From: Betaproteobacteria bacterium
GTDB lineage: Bacteria; Pseudomonadota; Gammaproteobacteria; Burkholderiales; Sulfuriferulaceae
Length of the DNA stretch: 6,879 nt
Assembly (NCBI GenBank): GCA_003455595.1
Contig: DMQT01000039.1
Location: 1-6,879 of the forward strand
Direction: 5' to 3'
Both the position numbers and the translations under genes were made by a program. A model generated the notes under the pieces. The model had not been told where the DNA came from and did not search any database. It saw only the letters and a program-made list of their open reading frames with translations. Numbering within the stretch: position 1 is the first letter of the stretch; every line of letters starts with the position of its first letter. This document shows positions 1-5,410 of the stretch, one piece after another.

Positions 1-1149
1 ATCGTCATCGGCGTCAGCGCAGTGATCACGATGGTCACGCTCGGCAACGGCGCCACGCAGTCGATCAAGGCGCAGATCTCCGGCCTCGGCACCAATCTGC
101 TGATGGTGCGGCCAGGCCAGCGCTCGGGGCCGGGCGGAGGCGGTGGAGGGGGCGGGGGTGGCGTGCCGCAATTCAAGGAAGGCGATGCCGAGGCCATCGC
201 ATCGCAGATCGGCGGTGTGGCTGCCGTCGCGCCCGAAGGCCGCGCCAGCGTCACCGTGGTGGCCAACGGCCGCAACTGGGCCACCAGCGTCATCGGCAGT
301 ACCAATGCGTGGTTCGACACCGGCAACTGGAAGCTTGCCAGCGGCCGCATCTTCGAACCTGACGAGCAGCGCGCCGGCGCCGCCGTGTGTATCATCGGCG
401 AGACGGTGCGGCGCGAGATCTTCGGCGGCACCGCCGGCCAGACCGGCCTGGGTGAGCTGTTGCGCGTGCGCAAGTTCTCCTGCACCGTGATCGGCATCCT
501 GGCCGCCAAGGGCCAGAGCGGCATGGGCGACCAGGACGACACGGTGGTGGTGCCGCTGCGCACGCTGCAGCGCCGCGTCACCGGCAGCCTCAAGGTGGCC
601 ACGCTGCTGGTGTCGATGCGCGACGGCAGCGACAGTACGCGCCTGAAGGCCAGCCTGACGCAGCTGCTGCGCGAGCGCCGCAAACTCGCCGAAGGCGACG
701 ACGACAACTTCAATATCTTCGACACGCAGCAACTGGCCGAGACGCTGTCGAGCACGACCCAGGTGTTGACTACTTTGCTCGGCGCCGTGGCCGCGGTGAG
801 CCTGCTGGTGGGCGGCATCGGCATCATGAACATCATGCTGGTCAGCGTCACCGAGCGCACCCGTGAGATCGGCCTGCGCCTGGCTGTCGGCGCGCTGGAA
901 AGAGAAGTATTGCTGCAGTTCCTGATCGAGGCGGTGGTGTTGTCCGCGATGGGCGGCGTGGTCGGCATCGTGATCGCCACTGCGGCGTCCTGGGGTCTGT
1001 CCAGCCTGATGGACGTGCCCTACGCGTTCGACCCGTCTATCAACCTGCTGTCGCTGGCTTTCTCGGCTGCGATCGGCGTGCTGTTCGGCTATTTCCCGGC
1101 CCGCCGTGCGGCACGCATGGACCCGATTGAGGCGCTGCGGCACGAGTGA
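1..1149 (+). CDS. macB: MacB-like ABC transporter permease, C-terminal part (5' end outside window)
   Basis: The frame is open from base 1, so the start lies outside; 382 residues are visible. It begins at the end of a first membrane helix followed by VTLGNGA, the usual opening of a MacB periplasmic (MacB_PCD) domain, which runs to about residue 250. Three membrane helices of an FtsX domain follow at roughly residues 255-280, 303-336 and 350-365, with the conserved RTREIGLRLAVGA stretch after the first of them and the FPARRAARMDPIEALRHE ending. Members of this family are inner-membrane mechanotransmission permeases that work with a periplasmic adaptor and an outer-membrane channel to export macrolides, peptides or lipoproteins. 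No ATPase domain is in view: it could be an ATPase-permease fusion of about 650 residues, or a permease-only protein of about 400 residues lacking only some 20-30 residues here. A run of ten glycines at residues 45-54 is odd. The DNA is clearly richer in GC than the rest of the window. The substrate cannot be read from sequence. Confidence 0.9.
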   Translation: MVIGVSAVITMVTLGNGATQSIKAQISGLGTNLLMVRPGQRSGPGGGGGGGGGGVPQFKEGDAEAIASQIGGVAAVAPEGRASVTVVANGRNWATSVIGSTNAWFDTGNWKLASGRIFEPDEQRAGAAVCIIGETVRREIFGGTAGQTGLGELLRVRKFSCTVIGILAAKGQSGMGDQDDTVVVPLRTLQRRVTGSLKVATLLVSMRDGSDSTRLKASLTQLLRERRKLAEGDDDNFNIFDTQQLAETLSSTTQVLTTLLGAVAAVSLLVGGIGIMNIMLVSVTERTREIGLRLAVGALEREVLLQFLIEAVVLSAMGGVVGIVIATAASWGLSSLMDVPYAFDPSINLLSLAFSAAIGVLFGYFPARRAARMDPIEALRHE

Positions 1150-1249
1150 GGCGTCGTGTTTTCATCGGTTGTCGGCCAGGAAGAGACGTTCAGTATGGTT
1201 GCCGTGGATTTCCGTTACTCGGCTTTAGTAGTCATACAGAGCATGACAA

Positions 1250-1484
1250 AAAGCGGTCACCTAGAAGGCTGCTGGCTGTCTGCTTTCCTGGAAGGCGAAC
1301 TGGTGCTTTCGACCCGTTGCGGTCTGTCAGGCTGATCGCATCGAATGTCTGGTTGTCGGCCCAAGCGGACGGTGGCGATTTTCTCAAAATGCACTTGGGA
1401 TAGCAGGCCGGAACGTCCGCTTTTAAAAATTCAGAACGGTCACTTTCGTACCATTGCAGTCATTCACTACACGCGAAAGTCGAC
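1250..1484. repeat. Cluster of degenerate GTCYGCTTT-type motifs
   Basis: Direct copies read GTCTGCTTT (1278-1286), TGGTGCTTT (1301-1309), GTCTGGTTG (1347-1355), GTCCGCTTT (1415-1423) and GGTCACTTT (1438-1446); the last two are both preceded by GAAC. Inverted copies are AAAGCGGTC (1250-1258), AAGCGGAC (1363-1370) and AAAGTCGAC (1476-1484). Eight related 8-9-mers in about 235 bases is more than I would expect by chance, but copies differ at two to four positions and spacing is irregular. I cannot name the family. It may be a relic of an intergenic repeat family or a set of binding sites. Confidence 0.4.
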
Positions 1485-1491
1485 ACTTGGC

Positions 1492-1517
1492 TAAGAGCTG
1501 ACGGTGCCGGGCTCTTA
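1492..1517 (-). terminator. Weak hairpin after the histone-like gene
   Basis: TAAGAGC (1492-1498) and GCTCTTA (1511-1517) form a perfect 7-bp stem around a 12-base loop, 13 bases past the stop of the minus-strand gene. There is no T-run after the stem on either strand, so it is at best a weak or factor-assisted terminator. Confidence 0.3.
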
Positions 1518-1530
1518 TGGTAAATCGGCC

Positions 1531-2031
1531 TTACTTATGTCCTTTGAGCGGGCGTCCGGTCTTGATGACCTTCAGGGCCTGCAGAGCTACCATGACGGCA
1601 GCGTCGCTCTTGGCGGCAAAGCCGATGATGGCGGCTCGGAGCACTTCACTCTTCTTCACGGCCAATCCCTTGGCCACACAACGCATTTTCACTGCGGCGA
1701 TCAGATCGTGCTCTGACTCGGGCATGGTGAAGCTATCCCGAACCAACTTGGCTTTCTTGGGTTTGGCGATCTTGTCAGCCTTGGTGGATTCGTCTTTCTT
1801 CGTGGCTTCCGGGTCGGCAGCCGGTTTGCTTGTGGGCTTTTCGGCGGCTTTGATTGGCGCCTTGGTGGTGGGTTTGGCAGCTGGTTTCACTGCAGGCTTT
1901 GCAGCAGGCCTGGCGGTGGGTTTTGCCGTAGTTTTTGCGGCTGGAGATGGTGTTTTTGGTGCGGCAGCACTACTAGCGCTCGTTGCTGAGTCACTCTGTT
2001 GCGCACTTTTTGGAACGGAATTATTGGCCAT
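1531..2031 (-). CDS. Histone H1-like Ala/Lys/Pro-rich protein with C-terminal ribbon-helix-helix-like region
   Basis: 166 residues. A Ser/Ala-rich N-terminus (1-30) leads into a basic, low-complexity tail (about 30-95) made of AKPxx/AAKP repeats, like the tails of bacterial H1-like and AlgP-type proteins. The last 70 residues are different: a strand-like RDSFTMP segment (98-104), a helix (about 107-121), and KKSEVLRAAI (126-135), which matches the second-helix signature of ribbon-helix-helix DNA-binding proteins; it ends TGRPLKGHK. This suggests a DNA-binding, nucleoid-associated or regulatory role, which is inference. The start at 2031 is chosen because AAAGGA lies 6 bases upstream; the frame is open 26 codons further, but that extension overlaps the AT-rich upstream region. 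A perfect inverted repeat lies at 2050-2073. The protein stands alone, convergent with macB. I recall uncharacterised betaproteobacterial proteins with a similar C-terminal part, but cannot name a family. Confidence 0.85.
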   Translation of the reverse strand: MANNSVPKSAQQSDSATSASSAAAPKTPSPAAKTTAKPTARPAAKPAVKPAAKPTTKAPIKAAEKPTSKPAADPEATKKDESTKADKIAKPKKAKLVRDSFTMPESEHDLIAAVKMRCVAKGLAVKKSEVLRAAIIGFAAKSDAAVMVALQALKVIKTGRPLKGHK

Positions 2032-2049
2032 GGAAAGTCCTTTAATCGT

Positions 2050-2073
2050 TATAAACAGTATATGCAGTTTATA
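2050..2073. promoter_or_regulatory. Perfect inverted repeat upstream of the histone-like gene, possible operator
   Basis: TATAAAC (2050-2056) and GTTTATA (2067-2073) are exact reverse complements with a 10-base spacer. The repeat begins 19 bases upstream of the start codon and just behind the ribosome site (TTTCC/AAAGGA side). The surrounding DNA is AT-rich and contains -10-like words (TATACT, TATAAA on the minus strand), but no convincing -35. Because the gene product has a ribbon-helix-helix-like part, autoregulation is a reasonable guess, not a demonstrated fact. Confidence 0.4.
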
Positions 2074-2425
2074 CGACAAATTGAGGTTTGCAAGTTCTCG
2101 TTTGCCCAATCCCTTCCTATCAAAGACAGGCGACCCCCGACCCTGAGCAGCCTGTCACCGCCTGCTCATCAAACATCTGCTAAGTGGCGCAATGAGGAGG
2201 TTCGACTATAATCTTGCTCGACCAACCCTTCCAGCCGTGTTGAATTCCAGGGCACATTGATCCGGGTTTGTATCGAACGCTGATTCAGACCTACCGGATG
2301 GAGAGCAGCTTTCGACGTGCTTTGGCAAATTTGAAACAGTTCAGCCCAACATGAAAAGACGGGTCACGAAGGCTGGAGATCAACAGACATAACCAGATTT
2401 TGTCCTCAGGCAAGTGATAATCAGG
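2074..2425. other. Intergenic region without a firm gene
   Basis: Upstream regions of the histone-like gene, and downstream of the 75-residue gene. A TATAAT word at 2207-2212 has no matching -35 at 16-18 bases. A short plus-strand open frame ends at 2354; its last 28 codons (from a TTG at 2268) read like protein (YRTLIQTYRMESSFRRAL and onward), but there is no ATG/GTG start and no ribosome site, so it is not called. No RNA gene or repeat is evident. Confidence 0.5.
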
Positions 2426-2653
2426 CTATTTACTCTTCGTTTTTTTCTCTATTTCAGCCATCTTCTCCCGCCATTCATTTAGCTCCTTATCCTCTATCTC
2501 AAGCTGAATCGCCACAACTTCTAATGCACTAAGATTTTTATCTTCTAGTCTGCGCATTAACTTTGCTCGCATTCTCGACAACAAACGTTCGGTTTCTTCC
2601 TTAGTCAAAAGCTTGGCTTTTTCGAGGTACTCTTCAGAGGGTGTTTTTTTCAT
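2426..2653 (-). CDS. Small charged helical protein, hypothetical
   Basis: 75 residues, MKKTPSEEYLEKAK at the start and a run of Lys/Glu at the end. It is rich in Lys, Glu, Leu and Arg, with no Cys, Pro only near the start, and no signal peptide or membrane segment; it should be largely alpha-helical, with the middle (ALEVVAIQLEIEDKELNEW) resembling part of a conserved small hypothetical protein that I recall from Burkholderiales. I do not know its function. The start is supported by AAGGA 10 bases upstream, a slightly long spacing. The DNA is visibly AT-richer than the neighbours, and the nearest genes are far enough away that it is probably transcribed alone. No terminator is seen after it. 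Confidence 0.75.
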   Translation of the reverse strand: MKKTPSEEYLEKAKLLTKEETERLLSRMRAKLMRRLEDKNLSALEVVAIQLEIEDKELNEWREKMAEIEKKTKSK

Positions 2654-2724
2654 TGCAATTCATCCTTGAATTTATAGAAAAAAGGCATTTTTATGCTACA
2701 CCATTACCTGATTAGCTAGCTACC

Positions 2725-2859
2725 TCAGCGAGAATCATGGGAACCCACGAAGCTGCAGCCGGTGAGGTGCTTCCTACCTGAACCAGCGATGGTCTGCTCG
2801 TCGAGTGTCCGTTCAATACTGGAAACCGGACGATCACGCCCGCAATGTAGGCAACACAT
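2725..2859 (-). CDS. Possible Cys-rich micro-ORF of 44 residues
   Basis: The frame starts MCCLHCGRDRPVSSIERTLD and ends TGCSFVGSHDSR. A CxxC pair (Cys3 and Cys6, plus Cys2) near the start, and a later Cys35 and His41, could form a small metal site, and the amino-acid makeup looks like a real protein more than the competing open frame on the same strand (2712-2900), which is hydrophobic and unpatterned. Against it: no clear ribosome site upstream of the ATG, short length, and no recognised family. It is positioned just downstream (in its own direction) of the DnaA-box-like cluster. It could equally be a fragment of a decayed gene. Confidence 0.3.
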   Translation of the reverse strand: MCCLHCGRDRPVSSIERTLDEQTIAGSGRKHLTGCSFVGSHDSR

Positions 2860-2892
2860 AAACCGTATATATCGTTTACAGTTAAGCCTGTT

Positions 2893-2925
2893 TTAACCAC
2901 AGTTATCCACAGTATTTGTGGGCAA
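2893..2925. promoter_or_regulatory. Cluster of DnaA-box-like sequences
   Basis: TTATCCACA (2903-2911) is a perfect match to the consensus DnaA box. Directly before it, TTAACCACA (2893-2901) differs at one position, with a 1-base gap. After it, TGTGGGCAA (2917-2925) is an inverted copy with two differences. The left flank (2860-2895) is AT-rich. The arrangement resembles origin or DnaA-titration clusters, but no replication gene (dnaA, dnaN, rep, parAB) is in the window. Confidence 0.45.
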
Positions 2926-3432
2926 TTCAGTTGCCGGTGATCCTCTTGTAGTCGAAGGTACGTTTAGGCCGAACAAGCGTCAAAAAATGCAGTCCACTTG
3001 GGTGGCCGTTGCGGGCCGATTTTCCGTCAATGAAAACTTTATTTGATCATCGCGCAGCGGTAAGGGTAGGCATCGAGGCGCCTCTCTTCAATAGTGGATA
3101 CCGGATAAGTTTTTCAAAGCGGGCGATACGCCACTACGCTTACCGCAGTTTAACTGCCAGCGCAGGCACCGTGATTGAATCAAGGAGTCCGGGGCTGCTT
3201 TTCTGTCATGAACGGCTCAAGGAGAAAAACGGCGCTGGCTGACCAGGACATCACCACCAACCGCGCAGCCAGGCGCTTCTGAATGTGCCACCGAGTCGGC
3301 TGATCGGTCAGCCTGTCATCCGGGTCAAAACGCTGTGCGGCATTGCCACAAATCGGGGCGGTGCAGAAGGAGAAATGCGCTGCACAAGCAAGCTGTTACT
3401 GAATTTCGAGGTGCAAGCCTTGCGCTGACGCC

Positions 3433-3438
3433 TATAAT
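3433..3438 (+). promoter_or_regulatory. -10 box (TATAAT) upstream of yjdM
   Basis: A perfect TATAAT lies 37 bases before the yjdM start codon. The best -35 candidate with normal spacing (GTGCAA at 3411-3416, 16-base spacer) matches only three of six positions, so the promoter would be weak or activator-dependent. Transcription would begin near 3445. Confidence 0.45.
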
Positions 3439-3475
3439 CCCAAAAATCTTAAACCCATGACCAGCAGGAATATCC

Positions 3476-3817
3476 ATGAACAATTTACCGCACTGTCCAA
3501 AATGCAGTTCCGAATACACCTACGAGGACGGCGCTATGTACGTTTGCCCGGAATGTGCGCATGAATGGTCGAAAGAGGCGGTTGCCGAGGCTGGGGATGT
3601 GGCGCGGGTGGTGAAGGATGCATATGGCACAGTGCTGCACGACGGTGACGCGGTGACGGTGATCAAGGATTTGAAGGTCAAGGGTTCGTCGTCCGTGGTG
3701 AAGGTGGGCACCAAGGTAAAAAGCATCCGTCTGGTCGAAGGCGATCATGATATTGACTGCAAAATTGATGGCATCGGTGCCATGCAGTTGAAATCGGAAT
3801 TTGTAAAAAAGGCTTAG
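3476..3817 (+). CDS. yjdM: YjdM/PhnA family zinc-ribbon protein
   Basis: 113 residues, full length for the family. The N-terminus has a zinc ribbon: CPKC (Cys7, Cys10) and CPEC (Cys24, Cys27), within [17 protein letters not shown], which is almost the family signature. The rest (about 40-113) is the small SH3-like beta barrel of this family, with [17 protein letters not shown] and a [21 protein letters not shown] ending. The family was once named PhnA because of its position near the E. coli phosphonate operon; it is not phosphonoacetate hydrolase, and its molecular role is not settled. No phosphonate genes lie nearby, which fits that caution. The ATG is preceded by AGGA at 8-base spacing. 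It has a TATAAT box upstream and seems to be its own transcription unit, 160 bases from the next gene. Confidence 0.93.
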   Translation: MNNLPHCPKCSSEYTYEDGAMYVCPECAHEWSKEAVAEAGDVARVVKDAYGTVLHDGDAVTVIKDLKVKGSSSVVKVGTKVKSIRLVEGDHDIDCKIDGIGAMQLKSEFVKKA

Positions 3818-3977
3818 CAGCCTCAACCCATGCCTCTGTTGTAGCGGCGATCAGATACGCCTCGTTACATCTTCGCTTATCTTTGAAATCCAGGGGATAC
3901 ATTTGCCCTTCAGTATGCGTTTCATGCCGTATCCATTTCGGGTCGGCTGTTGATTAACCTCTCTGAAGGAGATCGCA

Positions 3978-4478
3978 ATGAAATTGACTCAAGGTTCTTT
4001 TGCCAAACGCGCGCTGATGGTGGGTTTGATTGCTGGCAGCGGTATTCTGGCGGCTTCGGCTTTTGCCGTGACGGCAGGTGCTCCCGCAAACAAGCCGGGC
4101 TGTGAAGCCGGGCATGGGCAAATGGAGCATGCCAAGTGGGAAGAAAATCGTGCCCAGCATCTGACGGAGTTGAAGGACAAGCTCAAACTCAAGCCGGAGC
4201 AAGTGGCCGCATGGAATGCTTTTGCCCAAGCCAGCCAGCCCAGTATGCATGCCAAGGGTGCAGACAAGCAGGCGATGCGGGGCGAGTTTGAAAAGTTGAC
4301 CACGCCGCAGCGCATGGACAAGATGCTGGCCATGTCGGATATGCGCCGCGCCAGGATGGTTGAGCGTACCCAGGCGGTCAAGACGTTCTACGCCCAGCTG
4401 AGCACGCAGCAGCAAAGCGTGTTTGATGCCGAGGCGATGCACAATGGTCATCGCGGTCATGGCCATCCGCGCGGCTGA
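3978..4478 (+). CDS. LTXXQ-motif (Spy/CpxP-like) periplasmic protein
   Basis: 166 residues. Residues 1-30 are a typical Sec signal peptide: basic MKLTQGSFAKRA, a hydrophobic core, and ASAFA with cleavage after Ala28 or Ala30. The mature part is helical, rich in Met, Gln, Lys and His. LKPEQ (71-75) and LSTQQ (141-145) are the two LTXXQ-type motifs that define the Spy/CpxP group, separated by long amphipathic helices. Spy is an ATP-independent periplasmic chaperone and CpxP an envelope-stress inhibitor; which role applies here cannot be told. The His-rich tail (HNGHRGHGHP) and His/Cys/Met-rich start of the mature protein could bind metal, an inference. The start is supported by AAGGAG six bases upstream, and a strong terminator follows 32 bases past the stop, so the gene ends its own transcript. 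Confidence 0.9.
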   Translation: MKLTQGSFAKRALMVGLIAGSGILAASAFAVTAGAPANKPGCEAGHGQMEHAKWEENRAQHLTELKDKLKLKPEQVAAWNAFAQASQPSMHAKGADKQAMRGEFEKLTTPQRMDKMLAMSDMRRARMVERTQAVKTFYAQLSTQQQSVFDAEAMHNGHRGHGHPRG

Positions 4479-4510
4479 TCCTCCCAGGTCATCGGGCGGT
4501 CGTTAAGCAG

Positions 4511-4541
4511 ACGTGGGCGGGAAACCGCCCACGTTTTTTTT
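4511..4541 (+). terminator. Strong intrinsic terminator after the LTXXQ gene
   Basis: ACGTGGGCGG (4511-4520), loop GAAA, and CCGCCCACGT (4525-4534) form a perfect 10-bp GC-rich stem closed by a GNRA-type tetraloop, followed directly by a run of T (4534-4541). This is a complete rho-independent terminator for the plus strand. Confidence 0.93.
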
Positions 4542-4687
4542 ATGGCTGCCTGTGCGGGAAGCATGGATACAAGCCGATTCTGTCAATCAATCTGATTTGT
4601 TGTGCTTGTAATTGTGGACTGCCGAACCCATATTACCCGCTGAGGCGCGAGGTGGTAGCGAGTGCGTTTGTGAGATGGTTTGTCGGC

Positions 4688-4734
4688 CTGGCCGGTGCCC
4701 ATGGTGGTCTCATGGGTAGCGACCATGCGGCCAG
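4688..4734. repeat. Nested inverted repeats before the translational machinery gene
   Basis: Outer arms CTGGCCG (4688-4694) and CGGCCAG (4728-4734) are exact reverse complements. Inside them CCCATG (4698-4703) and CATGGG (4711-4716) form a second exact pair around a 7-base loop. The structure would fold in RNA or extrude as a cruciform. It lies about 100 bases upstream of the 4831 start; no T-run follows. Function unknown. Confidence 0.45.
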
Positions 4735-4830
4735 ACTATTGCAACGAGACGCCGCTCATCCTTGCGCGGGTTTGAAGAACCGCTCAATGAATTACCCGCA
4801 TTCGATTCCATAACCCCAGAAAGGAAAACC

Positions 4831-5220
4831 ATGTCTCATTATCACGCTGTTGTCTGGATTGACCATTCCGAAGCACGCATCATGCATATCAGCACGGATG
4901 ACGTGGAAAAATCCATTGTTCATCCCGCCAATCCGCATCAGCATTTGCAACATAAACGCGGTTCCGTCAGCGGTGCCCGTGAGCCCGAAGACCAGAGTTT
5001 TTACCATGAGGTTGTAGAAGCCCTGGGCAGCACGCAGGAAATTCTTGTGGTCGGACCCGGCCAGGCCAAGCTCAACCTGATCAAGCACATGCATGCGCAC
5101 GATCATGATGTGGAAAATCGCGTCGTTGGTGTGGAAACAGTAGACCATCCAGGCGATGGTCAGCTCGTGAACTTCGCCCGAAAGTATTTTGTGGCCAAGG
5201 ATCAGATGATTGCGCAGTAA
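4831..5220 (+). CDS. Translational machinery protein (eRF1 domain 3-like family)
   Basis: 129 residues, normal length for this bacterial family. It starts MSHYHAVVWIDHSEARIMHI, has a His-rich stretch (HPANPHQHLQHK, 31-42), then ILVVGPGQAKLNLIKHMHAHD (71-91) and ends with VGVETVDHPGDGQLVNFARKYF (99-120). These are the characteristic blocks of proteins annotated as translational machinery protein, distantly related to the C-terminal (L30e-like) domain of archaeal and eukaryotic release factor 1. The actual role in bacteria is not established. The frame is open upstream to 4762, but the ATG at 4831 is chosen because AAAGGA lies 7 bases before it and the family begins here. Cytoplasmic; no signal peptide. 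Its 350-base upstream gap and the terminator before it suggest an independent promoter, though I see no clear -35/-10 pair. Confidence 0.88.
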   Translation: MSHYHAVVWIDHSEARIMHISTDDVEKSIVHPANPHQHLQHKRGSVSGAREPEDQSFYHEVVEALGSTQEILVVGPGQAKLNLIKHMHAHDHDVENRVVGVETVDHPGDGQLVNFARKYFVAKDQMIAQ

Positions 5221-5247
5221 ACGCCGTTGCAAGCGCCCATCGTGTTT

Positions 5248-5262
5248 GCAGGCCCGGCCTGC
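5248..5262. repeat. GC-rich palindrome past the translational machinery gene
   Basis: GCAGGCC (5248-5254) and GGCCTGC (5256-5262) are reverse complements around one base, within wider arms GCGCCCA (5233-5239) and TGGGCGT (5264-5270). The wider arms are asymmetric. Possible part of a transcript end; no T-run. Confidence 0.35.
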
Positions 5263-5276
5263 GTGGGCGTCACCGT

Positions 5277-5308
5277 CATTGCGTCGAATGAAAACATTCG
5301 GCGCAATG
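5277..5308. terminator. Long hairpin between convergent genes, possible bidirectional terminator
   Basis: CATTGCGTCGAATG (5277-5290), an AAAA loop (5291-5294), and CATTCGGCGCAATG (5295-5308) form a 14-bp stem in which the one non-Watson-Crick position is a T-G wobble on the plus-strand RNA. It sits 56 bases past the plus-strand stop and beyond the minus-strand lipoprotein remnant, where both transcripts should end. There is no T-run on either side, so it may be a processing or rho-assisted end, not a classic terminator. Confidence 0.5.
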
Positions 5309-5410
5309 CATTCCGCTTGTGATCACGCTACATTCGTTGTGTCACCTGGATCGCCAATGAGTGTCGTGTGAGCCCCCTGCAAAAAATCCCCAAACCGGAT
5401 TGCAGCATCT

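Larger units (their letters stand above)
1150..1530. other. Convergent intergenic region with degenerate repeats
   Basis: This gap lies between two genes that point at each other. No reading frame looks like protein; the longest open frame (1146-1403, +) has no ribosome site and a composition unlike a gene. The stretch holds repeated variants of a short motif, GTCYGCTTT, in both orientations (listed separately). A weak hairpin sits just past the stop of the minus-strand gene. No U-tract terminator is visible after macB. Confidence 0.6.
2860..3475. other. Long region without a firm gene
   Basis: Apart from the DnaA-box-like sites at its left end and the -10 box at its right end, I see nothing I can name. 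An open frame at 3033-3242 (+; MKTLFDHRAAVRVGIEAPLF at the start, 69 residues) has no ribosome site before its ATG and no familiar motif, so it is not called. Minor inverted repeats exist, for example GGCTGA (3298-3303) with TCAGCC (3308-3313) around a TCGG loop, without a T-run. Confidence 0.5.

Noticed and set aside
1146..1403. Plus-strand open frame overlapping the end of macB
   Set aside because: Start overlaps the macB stop but the product has no gene-like pattern, and the stretch is filled with the degenerate repeat motif.
1900..1960. Short tandem DNA repeats in the histone-like gene, considered as a CRISPR or satellite
   Set aside because: They are simply the codons of the AKP/AAKP tail; there is no constant repeat length and no spacer structure.
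1517..2146. Plus-strand open frame of 209 residues, with apparent hydrophobic Ala/Gly/Val repeats
   Set aside because: It is the antisense image of the Ala/Lys/Pro repeats of the histone-like gene; the minus-strand gene has the ribosome site and the RHH-like pattern.
2712..2900. Minus-strand open frame of 62 residues
   Set aside because: The start region overlaps the DnaA-box-like cluster, there is no ribosome site, and a different frame of the same strand looks more like protein.
3033..3242. Plus-strand open frame MKTLFDHRAAVRVG and onward
   Set aside because: No ribosome site, no motif, and no supporting context; it could be a real small gene but the sequence gives no positive evidence.
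3954..4466. Minus-strand open frame of 170 residues opposite the LTXXQ gene
   Set aside because: The plus-strand gene has a signal peptide, LTXXQ motifs, ribosome site and terminator; the opposite frame has none of these.
4792..5232. Minus-strand open frame of 146 residues opposite the translational machinery gene
   Set aside because: Antisense shadow of a clearly recognised family.
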